From: Paramoeba atlantica
Lineage: Eukaryota > Discosea
Assembly: GCA_977017575.1 (NCBI GenBank)
Contig: CDRNVI010000093.1
Coordinates: forward strand, 29,571-93,570
Reading direction: 5' to 3'
Length of the DNA: 64,000 bases
Shown: piece after piece, positions 17,021-28,046 of the stretch
Numbering within the stretch: position 1 is the stretch's first letter
How the letters are laid out: each line of letters starts with the position of its first letter
Notes under the pieces: model-generated
Database searches by the model: none
What the model was told of the DNA's origin: nothing
What the model saw: the letters and a program-made list of their open reading frames with translations, nothing else
Position numbers and translations under genes: made by a program

Positions 17021-20000
17021 TCATGAAGATCCACGTTGTCCCATAGATGAATGTAAACGTGCTACATGATACTTGTATCTAGCAACTGAGCTTCTAGAAA
17101 GTTTGAGCTCGTGCGTTTGATAGAATAACGCCATCCAATAATGAGTCAAAGGAGACGTTTGTTCCATAGTAGTATATACAGTTTCGATTACCCGTTGACT
17201 CGGGTGAGGTAGTTTTGCCGGGGCTCGTATGATGAGTGAAATAAGTGTTTTTAGCACCTCGTTAAGTAAATGCGTTTGAACTTTCGTTTTCGATATCGGG
17301 AACAGTTGCTCTAGGTGACTAGATGTTTCTTCTAACTTGTTGCTTTCAATGAATGTCGTCTTCTGTGTATTTAAGGGAAAAGATAAGACGATTATTCGCT
17401 GCATATGATGCAAGGCAATTTCCCAGGGGGTAACTTTTAGAAGCATTCTCGTGACAAAAATTTGTGTTTTGGGAAGAAATGGTACCTTCTCCTGCCAACA
17501 AAGCTGAAGCATTGTCAGGCAGTTTCTCCATCGTACGCCAATCTCAGAATATCTCTTCGTCGCAACATAGGCGTCGCAAGCAGACGATTCGTTCTCCCTT
17601 TCTATCAGTTCTTTTAACGAATAAGTGATCTTGAAACCGACTACACATGCCCAATTAAGAAGTGAAATGTACTTGGAAGGTCGCTCCTCTAAATTCGAAA
17701 GCCCGACTTCTATGCGCTTATTCTCCAATAGCGCTAAGGATCTCTGGTTCTTTTCGTCTAAAAGGTATCGACCATGTTGGCATAGTGATTTCCGCAAAAT
17801 TACAAACGCGGTTTTCAGACGCCTTAGCTTCCAGCATAACTGAATTCCTAGAATATTTATTTGCAGAATATACTGTGCACGAGCCGCTCTAATTTGCGCT
17901 GCCTGAGCTGTCTCCAATCCCTCATTATGAGATGTAAAGTCCAACTCATTCACTATTTTCAAAACAAATTGCCACATATTATGGCCCTGAGCAAGCGTGA
18001 AGCAAAGTGCTAATGTAGGATCATGCGATATATGCAGTTTATCACGTGGACGTTGACGTACTCTTTCTTTAATTTCGAGCAAAGGGCAACTTGTAGCTTT
18101 TTGTTCATTATAAAAATTATAGAGCCGAACACTTCGTTTCCATTGGCGCGCTTGATGTAGCAGGCATATCGTGGCGCCGATCGTTCTAGGTTGTAATGCA
18201 GCCTTTAATCCTAAATTCTGCCATACCTTTTTCCCATCGTCCAAGATATTGCTACATGCGGTACTCAAGAGGGCCATAGCCTTGTTCCAATTTCCGGGAC
18301 AAAATCGAGCCAGGCAAGAAAAAATAATATCGGCGAAAAGAATCTGAGGTGGAAAGCAGAAAGACTTGTCCTCAGTTCTTGTTGAGAAGACTAATTCAAG
18401 TGCACTCGACCAAGAGTCTGCAAATTCCGTACCAAATGAATGACTATTTGTGCTTTTGACAACGTTTTTTCCTATCGCTGACGGAAACGTCAAAAAACGA
18501 AGTAATCTCTGACAAAATTCGTAGGAGTACAAAGCAAGTGTCTCGCTACAGGCATGTGATTGCCCAGGAGAGGTGTTATTTACAATAGCTTCAACGGGCA
18601 GTGAATATGAAAGGCGCAATGCCCATCCCAACATCCTTATAGCTACATCAGTAGACAACGACGAGTGGTGTAGAGCACGTTTCTGCAGTAATTCTGCTAT
18701 AAAGGCACGGATAAGAAGAAATAAGTAGCCCTGCGATGATATTGAATGGGAGTCTGTCGCTCTACTCTGCGTAGACAGAGCGCGAAGCGCTGCTAAAGAC
18801 GATTTCCAATCCCCCGCGAAACTGGCAAGCCGTGCCAGTGGATTCCATATTGATACCCCGGATCTTTTTAGAAAGTCTGAGTAGTACATATTAGTAGGCA
18901 CGTCAAGAAAATTCTCCTGGTATGTCTTGTTTTGATCCCTACTCAAGGAATGTGTACGGTTGAGTGGCTCCCAACAAAATCGAATAAAAAGCGAGACTGG
19001 AATCTTGTATCTTATGAAATCTATGATTAGAGCCCATGCTTGTTCGTTCGCCATAAGTGCCGGATCCTTCTTGGCTATTAGATGAAGGTTTTCGCTCAAG
19101 TGGCTCAAAATATTCCAAAGTTTTTGACTTACCGGGCGACGCATAGCGAAGTTCAAGTCGTTTAAGGATTGTAATGTCGCGGGCAGGGATGACCCCCCTT
19201 CCAAAATTACGTTGCTGTCGCCTTCATGTGACTGAGTTGCGGTTCTTGAGCTCACGAGGCTTTGAAAAAGAAGTTGATAGTGATGCAAGAGTACTGCTAC
19301 TGGAATCAAAAAATCATCTGAATGCACGACAAACTGGTAAAGATAACTTGGTGCCAGTTTAGCCAATGCACTGATAATAATTTTGCGGAGCGCATCGTCG
19401 TCTCTGAGTTGTGATCCCATTTCAGGTGGAGATGTGTTCTCATTACACATCATGAGTACGTACTGCCAGCGTCCAAACTGCACTGCTGTAACTAATAGCA
19501 TTTCCAAGCAAGACTTTGATATTACTGTGTAGTCCAAAGCTGAAAATTGTTTTTTCTCTCCTGTTTTTCGATTCCTGATCTCATCAGTCTTTGGCGAAAC
19601 TGGAGATTTCGCAGATACTAATTTAGGTGAAGAAAGCAGAGCCTCAAAAAGAACAGTATCCGTGGAGCACATGATAAAGAGGCGAAGGACGGCACTTCGT
19701 AGAGGATCGGATACATATGGCTCACTGCGAACTTGATGCAAAACAATACGACAGCAATCCATCCAACGAGCCTTTTTTACAGCGACATCAAGACACAGCG
19801 TCAACGCCTCTTTCGACAAGCTCGTTTGCCGAATGTTGTGGTAAAACTTCATACATAGATCAGTCTTTGTATGAAGTGATCGGACCATACCATTTGCAAC
19901 AATCGAGAGCACAGGAGCGCATGTCGCTTTATATTGAGCAAACAGGTGGAGCGCGCATATCCACTGCACAGGCCTCTCAAGGCTCAAATTTGCGTATGAG

Positions 20001-23000
20001 TTCTCAGAATTCGATAGTTGTGCGAATGCGTGAAGACTGTGGAACATGCGTTGAAGGGGGCGTACGTGCACTGCCCACGTCGGCGTAGTACGAGCCACTC
20101 CTGCAACACAGACTTCGTAATGAGAAGATTTTCGGAGACTGTCTCTTAGAAAAGTGACGTAAAAGGTACGTGAAACCTCTCGAGAAGGTGTCCCTCGTGC
20201 CAAAGCAAGGGCCATAAGCTTCAGATTAACATACCATGGAGTGTTCGGTGAAGTTAAAGGAAGCAGTAACGTCGAGCTAAGACACTGACGATATCGAGCA
20301 CAGCATAAAGACACTGCATGGTACCATTGGTCAACGCTGGGCTGACAGAGCCCGTAAACTAATCCTGAAACCCGAGTACTTTCTGCAGTATATTTTCGCA
20401 CGAGTCGAAGAACCACTCTTGAGGAATCGGCTAGACCACGGCGAACCATGTACGTGGCCAATGAGTAGACCTCCCTGCGACATTTAAAACGGGCTAAAGT
20501 ACGCAGTGCATGCACAAACAAATTTTGACAACGATCTCTGAGGCAAGAGCAATTCCTGTCATTGTGGGGGCATGAAAAATACAAACTCAATGAATTTTTT
20601 TCGTGTAAATTCTGCAGCTGTGTAACAACTTCCAGCGTTAAACGCCACGACGCTGAAACTGCTCGAAACATTGCGCTCGGTTTTGTTCTTTGAATGCAGT
20701 ACAATGCAGCTGCCCAATGTGTTTCTAGAATACAGCTCGGCACACCACGCATAGAATTTATAATAGTCCTGCTATAGAAGTTCGTAGAGCAAAGTGTGAC
20801 CCCCTCCAATTCTCCCAGGGTTGGCGCATTTATTCCTCTATGATTAGAAAAACGCGTGCACTGTAAAGTAACACTTTCAATCCATCTTTCATCGTAATGA
20901 AACGTTGAATCTAAGGACAACGTTAAAAATAGCAGCAATTCCTCGCGTTTGTTTTCCTGCAGAAGCCTTTTGTGTGTCACTTGAACGTGATCAACGAAAA
21001 GGCACTGGCGAAGGGCGAGAATGAATAGCGTGCGTAGTATAGTCATAACCGAAATACTCGCAAATGGTTCCTTTTCAAGCATACAATGGATTCGAACAAG
21101 GTACGAATGCCTCCAACTCTTTGTCTTCGAATGACTCATTGGGGTGTCAAGTAAATGCCTGTAAATGCGCCGTATCTCCGTAGAAATTGAAATGGGAAGA
21201 TCCATACCTTCCCCCCTTTTCACAACGGAAAACAGATTAGTGGTTCCCTTAGACGCCTTGATTTTGTGCTTCGTCGTATTGGTAATGTACAGTAGCAGCC
21301 GGGAAGTCAGAGCTGGATAGAATTTCATGTTTCGAAACACTATGTTTACCCATTCCACATAGTTACAGGATACTCTAAGGTAATACTCTGATACGGATTG
21401 TAGACGAAGAGACTCTTGGTCAAGGTTTAGAAGTGCTGGAATTCTTTTCCCTGAAAATAACGTTTTCGTTGACTTAAGATTCAATTTATTTTCGTGTTCT
21501 GTAATGAACGCTTCTTTTTCATCCCAGAGCAAATCAGTGAGGCGCAATATAACGTCAACAGGAAGGCGCACGGGTAGTCGAAATCTTATTTCATCATCTA
21601 AAGCTGGATTGATTACCTGCAAAAAGACAGAAAGATGAGTGCAACTTGACTTTAAGCTAGGTCTAAAGTAAGCTGGATGAAGTAACAATCTTGACAGTTC
21701 GTGTCCGTCGCAGTTTCGCGAAAGTTGTACGGCTATGGAATAAGGCAATTCGACTTCATTTATTTTGCGAGCATCTCTGATCAACTGGGAATCAAACCGT
21801 GCAAAGCTTTCTTTTGAATGACAATGAGTGTCTGAGTCATGTTTTGGTGTCCACTGCACGCCGCTTCGCGTACAAATGGCGCGAAACGAATGAAGTGCTC
21901 TCTCCCAATCCATTACAGTCACATCCTTCACTTTTGTGGCTCCTTGAAGCTTATTCCCCAGTATTGAGTTGAGCTGCAAAATAGAACCAATGTCTCCGAA
22001 TGAAAGTTTATCATTTTCGGCATGCAAATTCTTTAAAAGCAAAGGGTTGCAAAAACAATCTCGTAGCGTGTTAACTGCTTTAGCATTCTCTTCGAGTAGA
22101 CCAAAGACTTCTTGTTGCATGATATGAATCGCCAGAATGAGGGATTCTCCCGCAGGCATTCTCATCGCTGAGTATAACAGGTAATTTCCGTATCTGTATA
22201 TATTTCGTTTGCGTTCTGCAACGTGTACGCGATGTACGAACCAAGACAGCGGTGTTAAAAAATAGTCTGTGGTAGCATGCCTCAGAGCCCATGGACGAGA
22301 AACGGCAAGCGCAGCAAATATTTTGTAAGTGGAAGCACTAGAGATCGATGAAACTTCTATGGAATCTTCTGATTCGCGACACAGCCCTCCTGGTGATTCT
22401 CTGGCTCTTGCAAATAGTTTGCGTTCCTTTGGTAGTTTGGGCTTTAATTGATGTTTTTTCAGCGCTGCCGCGTAATGGCTGAGAATTACTTCCCACGGAG
22501 GAACAATCCATCTGGAAATTTTCACGTTATCACTTTGATTCAATCTACGAATACCAGAATCTACATCAGTACCAATAATTTCAATGAAATTTGGCATTTC
22601 CACATGATGAACCAAGACGTCAATAAATTTTCTTCCGCCGGAGCTTAACGATAGATTCCAAGCTACTTCGGTGTGACCACCGAAATTCGAATTTAAAAAA
22701 TTTGTTCCCCTGTCTTCGCCTATCTCGCTATGAAAAGGAACGTTCTTTGAAGCCTGTTGCAACATAAATGCTTGAAGGAAGTCTCCGACATCCCAATTAC
22801 ACTTTATTTGCAAAGAGGGGAAGTATTTTTCGATCAGCAAACGGCCAGTAGGACAGTGACGCAGCAAAGCATGCATTTCAATCCTGCTTCGTTCTTGGAA
22901 TTCAGGAATCGTTACATCATGATGGGAAGTCGGATCTCGGTTATCTGCTCCAAGAGGGTCATCACACAGATATTTTGCGTAAGTTCTTATGTAATAATGA

Positions 23001-26000
23001 GCAGTTGTGCGTGATATAGGAGCGGCACTCAATAACCATGCCCGAAGGTCGTTCTCCTGCATTGGTCGTACATTTGCCGCCTTGTTCAGAGGAAGACGTT
23101 TTCTTTCTGCACGCAACATAATCTTGTTAAAGTTGGGGTACCTTTGGCCAGTAGTCTTTTCTTCGGATGGAACATACAGTGTGTTTTCTAGGTTTGTAGT
23201 CTTGTGATAAAGTCTGTGGCGCAACAACAATTCAATGAGGTGTCCGTGTACCCTTGCCCCCTCAAAATTAAGCCAAACATGAATGGCGGCCGTCCAAAGT
23301 GGTCCGATAGATAGGAATTTTGACAAGGAAAAAGGAAATTCGGGTCGTTTGCCTCCAACTACACATTCGTCCACACCTTTCGCTACCGCACTACACCGTA
23401 TGAGTCGGAACAAAGCAGCGTAGTCTAACCGTTTCAAAAGAATTGTGTCAAAGGTGTTATCCATAAAAAGGCAAACCGGTGCCGCAATGGTGTCCAGAAT
23501 CCCCTTGGATGGAATCTTGGGAACAGTATACAACAAAGCTGAAGCGTATGGAGATAAATGAAAGGGGGCGCTGCTGTAGGGCCATACCGTCCCATTCTGG
23601 CGCCAGCTTTCAACCACGTACACGACAACTTTCCAAGGAGTTGTGAGCTTCTCTCCTAACCAGCGATTTGTACATACATGAGAAGGAAAATCGGATATTA
23701 AGCTCCGGAGTAGCGCTTCAAAAATTGCCAGAGGTACTTTCCGCATCTTATTGCAACGAATCAAACGAAGCGCCTCCATCCATGAAGGTACCTCAATATA
23801 TTTTTGTTTCACGAGCGATTTTGATAAGTGATGCACATGACTTATAGTACTGTCACTTTGTAAAACTGCAAGAGCGAGATTCCATAAGGTGTTTTCTAAA
23901 AGTATGGTAGCCGCATGCAAACGAGCAAGCGTAGGAACGCTCTTCCTCATGCGTGCCATTTTCCACACAATGTTGGAGCACACACTTTTTAATTGTAGTG
24001 ACACAACGCGTTTAGACTTCAGTTGACCCAGACGCCTCAAGCACAAAATACATAATCGCCAAGAGGAAAATGAGTGTCCCGCTCCTACGGATACGTCGTA
24101 TGCATAGCGTAGCGTAATAGCACACTGCTCCCATGAGGCTGCACTGGAGAGAACTGATATAAGCTCCGTTTCAGTTGGGCGAAATTTTTCCTTTGTAGGA
24201 TGTTCGAATTCTTCAAGCTGGCCAGTAGCATCTGCTGAGCTCCTTTTGCAGAAGTCACCAATTGTTCGACGTTCATACAAGGCGTGGCGTCTGTATGCAA
24301 GTATATCACCCAACAGATTAACAGCGCGCCACCAAGAAAGACAATGACTTTTTAGAAGGTAAAGCGCCCAGACTTGAAGGGAACCGTGTGCTGCTGTCTG
24401 CAAGCGTCTCGAATTGGTATACATTTCCCACGATTTCTCCGGTTTTTTATGCAAAGCACGCATTACATAAGATAATGCGAAGTCGGATACAGCGCAATTA
24501 TATTTCTGTGATCGTTCGTATAGCGATAGGATTGAGTCACTGTTTCGTGTACTGCTTTCCTTGCTATGAGCATTGGTGCCCAGATTACTGTGCTTTGGAG
24601 GAGGTAAGTCCATACAGGCACCAAGAGAAGCAATAATAAACGAAACAAGCTTCGGTTTGTATAGGACAGAAACACTATCCTGACTGAAATGGCAGGCAAG
24701 AATTTCTAGCGAAACAAAAGCCTGAATTGCCACTATCCATTCTGTAGCCTGAATTTTGTTTTTGATTACGAATGTAGGTGTAGATCGACTTTGGGCAACT
24801 AGGGGACGCTGCCCGAGTAGCACCTCGTCTTCACCGTAAGCATTTCTTAACACAGTGTAAGAATATTTTTTCACTTCTTTTGAATCAGTTTTTGGAAACA
24901 AGACGGAGAGTGTTCGGCTTGAGAATGCAATTTCACGTTTTGCGGTCCGTTCTCCGTCATAAACATATTCCAAAATGCCTTGTGCTAGCCATTCTAGCTT
25001 TGATGTTGTCAATAGGGTCTGATGTCGCGCTTCCTCCGGCTGTCTTCTTAATAAATCCAATACAAGAACTGACAAATCAGGGTAGAATCGGACAAGGGCT
25101 TTTGCTGAACCTTCCGTTGAAAAAATGCAAAAAGTATCGAAAATTCTAGGAATCATTGACAGGAAAGGACTCAATTGATTGCCTTCCTGACGAACATTCG
25201 CCGATGTATTAGTTTCTTTTCGCGTGGCCAATGTTCTTAACGAATACGATTTTTTATTAGAGCTTAATATATTTTCGATAGAGCAAGAAGGTACGATGTT
25301 CGATTCTTCAAGCCTAGAGGATTCAAAGCTTTTAGGGAACGGTTTAGAAAATTTTAAACATTCCGGCGGAAATAGGGACTTTGTAAAGAGCTTCATCTCA
25401 TGGTGCAACACATTCTCTTCAGCCGGAACGTTCCATTGAGAGTATCTATCTCTTTCTGGCATTTGATCTGTCGAATTTTCTAAATCTTGTGCAGGAGTGG
25501 CGGTTTCAGACTCTGTGGTATTATTTTCGCCCCTACACAGAGTACGTCCGTTACTACATTCATTATGAATGTAGTATGAATCATACGGACTTGGGTGCAA
25601 GGTAGAAGCATTATCTGTTGGACACCTTTGGTCTCTAATTTTTTGTTGAAACAATTCTTTTTCATTACGAATACTCAAGAATAGGCCAGATAAAAAAGCG
25701 CTCTTTTTTCTCATAAGTGCTTGATCAAGTAGTAGTCTGCGAGGATACAGTGATTTACTGGTTGAGAGCGTATTTTCTATCATCGTATTTCCGGAAAATT
25801 TTTGTTGAGAATGCGGCTTTCCAAAGAAATATCGTATCGAAAAATCTTTGTGCGTTTCTTCACAAATCGTAGCTAATTCTTCTAACAAAGGTAGATCCTT
25901 AGATTCGGGCGAAATTATCGTAGACGGCGAATCCGATAGGCTAGGGTCCTGCAATAAATACGATGGTTGCTCCAAAAGTTTCTTTGTATCTTCCTCAACG

Positions 26001-26344
26001 TAGCATTCGTCATGTACATATTCGTTCACAAGAGGGCTTTCGAAGGAAAGCTCAATAAAAGTGTCATAATTTGACTTCATTGAATATCGGGAAGGAAAAC
26101 GAGTAGAGTGTGCTGTACTCTTTTTCATTTGAAGCGAATCAGGCGTCGCATTGAGGTATGCATCTATTTTGGTTCGAGATGTAGGGCTAGAATTTGTCTC
26201 CACGGTGTCATCTAAATTTCTTCGATCATGTGCGGAATAAATTTTTTTTGAATCACCTTGAAAGCTGAAATTCGGAGCGCTCTTATGAAAAAGAAATGCG
26301 GAGGTCTGCCGCAAAAAGTGCATTCTAGAAATGCTCCTATTCAT
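17021..26344 (-). CDS. Giant helical-repeat (degenerate PPR-like, W-rich) protein, probably mitochondrial
   Basis: One uninterrupted frame of 3,107 codons from the ATG at 26344; an in-frame ATG at 26428 adds 28 residues. Starting at 26344 gives MNRSISRMHFLRQTSAFLFH, a typical mitochondrial presequence. About 350 Ser-rich, likely disordered residues follow. Beyond that the protein is almost wholly helical, with repeated short units of the form W-x2-(A/C/S)-(L/I/V) such as WEQCAITLRYA, WICALHLFAQY, WKSSLAALRAL, WSSALELVFS, NWNKAMALLS and WEIALHHMQ, spaced by roughly 35-45 residues or multiples. This matches the degenerate PPR-like repeats of kinetoplastid mitochondrial RNA-metabolism proteins, but I cannot name an ortholog. 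Role in organelle RNA or ribosome assembly is inference. Confidence 0.8.
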   Translation of the reverse strand: MNRSISRMHFLRQTSAFLFHKSAPNFSFQGDSKKIYSAHDRRNLDDTVETNSSPTSRTKIDAYLNATPDSLQMKKSTAHSTRFPSRYSMKSNYDTFIELSFESPLVNEYVHDECYVEEDTKKLLEQPSYLLQDPSLSDSPSTIISPESKDLPLLEELATICEETHKDFSIRYFFGKPHSQQKFSGNTMIENTLSTSKSLYPRRLLLDQALMRKKSAFLSGLFLSIRNEKELFQQKIRDQRCPTDNASTLHPSPYDSYYIHNECSNGRTLCRGENNTTESETATPAQDLENSTDQMPERDRYSQWNVPAEENVLHHEMKLFTKSLFPPECLKFSKPFPKSFESSRLEESNIVPSCSIENILSSNKKSYSLRTLATRKETNTSANVRQEGNQLSPFLSMIPRIFDTFCIFSTEGSAKALVRFYPDLSVLVLDLLRRQPEEARHQTLLTTSKLEWLAQGILEYVYDGERTAKREIAFSSRTLSVLFPKTDSKEVKKYSYTVLRNAYGEDEVLLGQRPLVAQSRSTPTFVIKNKIQATEWIVAIQAFVSLEILACHFSQDSVSVLYKPKLVSFIIASLGACMDLPPPKHSNLGTNAHSKESSTRNSDSILSLYERSQKYNCAVSDFALSYVMRALHKKPEKSWEMYTNSRRLQTAAHGSLQVWALYLLKSHCLSWWRAVNLLGDILAYRRHALYERRTIGDFCKRSSADATGQLEEFEHPTKEKFRPTETELISVLSSAASWEQCAITLRYAYDVSVGAGHSFSSWRLCILCLRRLGQLKSKRVVSLQLKSVCSNIVWKMARMRKSVPTLARLHAATILLENTLWNLALAVLQSDSTISHVHHLSKSLVKQKYIEVPSWMEALRLIRCNKMRKVPLAIFEALLRSLISDFPSHVCTNRWLGEKLTTPWKVVVYVVESWRQNGTVWPYSSAPFHLSPYASALLYTVPKIPSKGILDTIAAPVCLFMDNTFDTILLKRLDYAALFRLIRCSAVAKGVDECVVGGKRPEFPFSLSKFLSIGPLWTAAIHVWLNFEGARVHGHLIELLLRHRLYHKTTNLENTLYVPSEEKTTGQRYPNFNKIMLRAERKRLPLNKAANVRPMQENDLRAWLLSAAPISRTTAHYYIRTYAKYLCDDPLGADNRDPTSHHDVTIPEFQERSRIEMHALLRHCPTGRLLIEKYFPSLQIKCNWDVGDFLQAFMLQQASKNVPFHSEIGEDRGTNFLNSNFGGHTEVAWNLSLSSGGRKFIDVLVHHVEMPNFIEIIGTDVDSGIRRLNQSDNVKISRWIVPPWEVILSHYAAALKKHQLKPKLPKERKLFARARESPGGLCRESEDSIEVSSISSASTYKIFAALAVSRPWALRHATTDYFLTPLSWFVHRVHVAERKRNIYRYGNYLLYSAMRMPAGESLILAIHIMQQEVFGLLEENAKAVNTLRDCFCNPLLLKNLHAENDKLSFGDIGSILQLNSILGNKLQGATKVKDVTVMDWERALHSFRAICTRSGVQWTPKHDSDTHCHSKESFARFDSQLIRDARKINEVELPYSIAVQLSRNCDGHELSRLLLHPAYFRPSLKSSCTHLSVFLQVINPALDDEIRFRLPVRLPVDVILRLTDLLWDEKEAFITEHENKLNLKSTKTLFSGKRIPALLNLDQESLRLQSVSEYYLRVSCNYVEWVNIVFRNMKFYPALTSRLLLYITNTTKHKIKASKGTTNLFSVVKRGEGMDLPISISTEIRRIYRHLLDTPMSHSKTKSWRHSYLVRIHCMLEKEPFASISVMTILRTLFILALRQCLFVDHVQVTHKRLLQENKREELLLFLTLSLDSTFHYDERWIESVTLQCTRFSNHRGINAPTLGELEGVTLCSTNFYSRTIINSMRGVPSCILETHWAAALYCIQRTKPSAMFRAVSASWRLTLEVVTQLQNLHEKNSLSLYFSCPHNDRNCSCLRDRCQNLFVHALRTLARFKCRREVYSLATYMVRRGLADSSRVVLRLVRKYTAESTRVSGLVYGLCQPSVDQWYHAVSLCCARYRQCLSSTLLLPLTSPNTPWYVNLKLMALALARGTPSREVSRTFYVTFLRDSLRKSSHYEVCVAGVARTTPTWAVHVRPLQRMFHSLHAFAQLSNSENSYANLSLERPVQWICALHLFAQYKATCAPVLSIVANGMVRSLHTKTDLCMKFYHNIRQTSLSKEALTLCLDVAVKKARWMDCCRIVLHQVRSEPYVSDPLRSAVLRLFIMCSTDTVLFEALLSSPKLVSAKSPVSPKTDEIRNRKTGEKKQFSALDYTVISKSCLEMLLVTAVQFGRWQYVLMMCNENTSPPEMGSQLRDDDALRKIIISALAKLAPSYLYQFVVHSDDFLIPVAVLLHHYQLLFQSLVSSRTATQSHEGDSNVILEGGSSLPATLQSLNDLNFAMRRPVSQKLWNILSHLSENLHLIAKKDPALMANEQAWALIIDFIRYKIPVSLFIRFCWEPLNRTHSLSRDQNKTYQENFLDVPTNMYYSDFLKRSGVSIWNPLARLASFAGDWKSSLAALRALSTQSRATDSHSISSQGYLFLLIRAFIAELLQKRALHHSSLSTDVAIRMLGWALRLSYSLPVEAIVNNTSPGQSHACSETLALYSYEFCQRLLRFLTFPSAIGKNVVKSTNSHSFGTEFADSWSSALELVFSTRTEDKSFCFPPQILFADIIFSCLARFCPGNWNKAMALLSTACSNILDDGKKVWQNLGLKAALQPRTIGATICLLHQARQWKRSVRLYNFYNEQKATSCPLLEIKERVRQRPRDKLHISHDPTLALCFTLAQGHNMWQFVLKIVNELDFTSHNEGLETAQAAQIRAARAQYILQINILGIQLCWKLRRLKTAFVILRKSLCQHGRYLLDEKNQRSLALLENKRIEVGLSNLEERPSKYISLLNWACVVGFKITYSLKELIERENESSACDAYVATKRYSEIGVRWRNCLTMLQLCWQEKVPFLPKTQIFVTRMLLKVTPWEIALHHMQRIIVLSFPLNTQKTTFIESNKLEETSSHLEQLFPISKTKVQTHLLNEVLKTLISLIIRAPAKLPHPSQRVIETVYTTMEQTSPLTHYWMALFYQTHELKLSRSSVARYKYHVARLHSSMGQRGSS

Positions 26345-26729
26345 TGCGTCCAAGAAGGAAACCTTACCAAATGATGAATATTTTGGAGTGCACAATTGAT
26401 TTCCATCGTGGAAGGTGTGGTCAAGCAAATGTCAGCTGGTTTCATTACCATACTTTTCAACTGTACGTGAAACTCTGTTTGTATCACCATGAATTTCGGA
26501 GCGAGCTACTGCTGAATAGAATCTCCGGTGTTAAGAATCGACAATCTCCATCTTCGGTGTTAGGAAATCGCAAGGTTTTCTGAAAATCAACATATCGAAG
26601 AAAAACAAATAAGAGTAATGTAAAAGTTTGCAACACAAGCTAGTATACTTCACAACTTACCTTTTTAGATACAGTGTAGCATTGACTAATGAAAGCTTTT
26701 GTGAGGCAGCAAATGACACTGATGTGGTA
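26345..26729. other. Intergenic/leader, 385 bp
   Basis: Holds the leader of the giant gene (the upstream in-frame ATG at 26428 lies here) and the 3' region of the WDR55 gene. No other feature seen. Confidence 0.45.
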
Positions 26730-28046
26730 TTATTCAAGCTGAGAAAAAAAGTCGTCATTCTTCTTGGACTGCTTAGAGGTTTTTGCTGTCTCACAAGATA
26801 TACGCACCGCACCAGTAGATCTGTCGTAAGATTCATCTTCTATAGGTTCATGTTTGTGTGTTCCATAAATTTCGTTTGCAGGAAACGTGGTCGAATCTTC
26901 TCCCACTTGATTTCCAGACTCACATACAGTGTCTGCAGAATCAGTGAGCGTGGTTTGGAGAAATCTTGAAACATCTACGAAGTTTATATCCTCGTCACAC
27001 GCCATGACACAGATTTCAGATGAGTAACTCAGCGCGAAGCAGTGAATACCTCCACCCGAGTCTGCTTCATGAATAGTTTCCGTTGAAATCTCCATATATG
27101 GTTGTAACCCTAAGCAACACAGTTTCGCTTCTTCAGTGCCCACAAGGGCCCGACTGCGTTGCAAGCGGGTAGCCTTAGGTGCTACTTCCTTGATTACGTG
27201 AAGACAACTCAGTCCACTACCACAGCACTTTCTTCTGCGCGGTTCATCGACGCTAGTCGTGAGATCAGATACAGACCATGAACACAGACATCCATTTGAC
27301 AACGCACAGTGTACAAGACTGTCTACCCCACCGGCTCCGATGTCCCAATCCATTGCAACAATGTCCGCCTGACGTGATTTGAGCGCCTGGGTGAACCCAA
27401 GTGCTTTCCCTGCGCGTCGCAAATCGAACAGCCCTACGGTTCCATCCCCGGAGCTAGAGGCCATGATATACTGCAGACTCGGTCCTTTCTGCGTTACCAC
27501 GTTTCGCGTATCCCCAAGAAAGAGCAAGTCACTGATGTAGTCTGTGTGTCCATCCTCTTCAAAACGGAGAGAGGGAGATTTTGGGTTCCGTACGTCATAG
27601 GCGCAAATCACCCCGTATGTGTCACCCGCGACGAGCGTCCCACGCAACGCGGTGTTGGAATATACCGTAGAGGTGTTCTTTAAGAAAGGGTAGCTATCTA
27701 TTCCATTTCCGCTATCTATGAGCATTAATCGCTCCACAGGTCCCGCGTGCCATTTGCGTAAGGTTTTCCAGGTCTCGTGCTCATGCTCGAGATCGTAACA
27801 TCGTAGTCGACGATCGGCTCCGGCGGTGTACATTTGTGTCCCATTTTTGTCAAAGCGTATCGATCGAACGGATCGGGTGTGACGTCCAATTTTGTAGTAC
27901 AGCTTCCATTCTTTGTTCACTCTATTGAACATAAGAACCTCGCCGTTTATAAGGCCACAAGCAACCGATTCATGTTGTGGGTGGAATTCTAGGTCCAGAC
28001 AAGGGCACGAGAGGGGAATCCTCGTTAAGTCCTGATCCGCCTTCAT
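26730..28046 (-). CDS. WD40-repeat protein, WDR55/Jip5-like
   Basis: Probable nucleolar WD40 factor for rRNA processing. The N-terminus (SCPCLDLEFHPQHESVACGL, then NGEVLMFN) matches the first repeat of WDR55. Further blades are visible: HTRSVRSIRFDKNGTQMYTAGADRRLRCYDL, HAGPVERLML, GDTYGVICAYDVRN, DYISDLLFL, MASSSGDGTVGLFDLR, ADIVAMDWDIG and GIHCFALSYSS. That makes six to seven blades in 438 residues, near the usual 383-492. The start at 28046 (MKADQDL) is chosen; an upstream in-frame ATG at 28172 would add 42 residues, including an Ile/Phe run that is only the translation of an (aat)n tract. Acidic/Ser-rich tail. WDR55 is the best fit, but other single-propeller proteins are possible. Confidence 0.75.
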   Translation of the reverse strand: MKADQDLTRIPLSCPCLDLEFHPQHESVACGLINGEVLMFNRVNKEWKLYYKIGRHTRSVRSIRFDKNGTQMYTAGADRRLRCYDLEHEHETWKTLRKWHAGPVERLMLIDSGNGIDSYPFLKNTSTVYSNTALRGTLVAGDTYGVICAYDVRNPKSPSLRFEEDGHTDYISDLLFLGDTRNVVTQKGPSLQYIMASSSGDGTVGLFDLRRAGKALGFTQALKSRQADIVAMDWDIGAGGVDSLVHCALSNGCLCSWSVSDLTTSVDEPRRRKCCGSGLSCLHVIKEVAPKATRLQRSRALVGTEEAKLCCLGLQPYMEISTETIHEADSGGGIHCFALSYSSEICVMACDEDINFVDVSRFLQTTLTDSADTVCESGNQVGEDSTTFPANEIYGTHKHEPIEDESYDRSTGAVRISCETAKTSKQSKKNDDFFSQLE

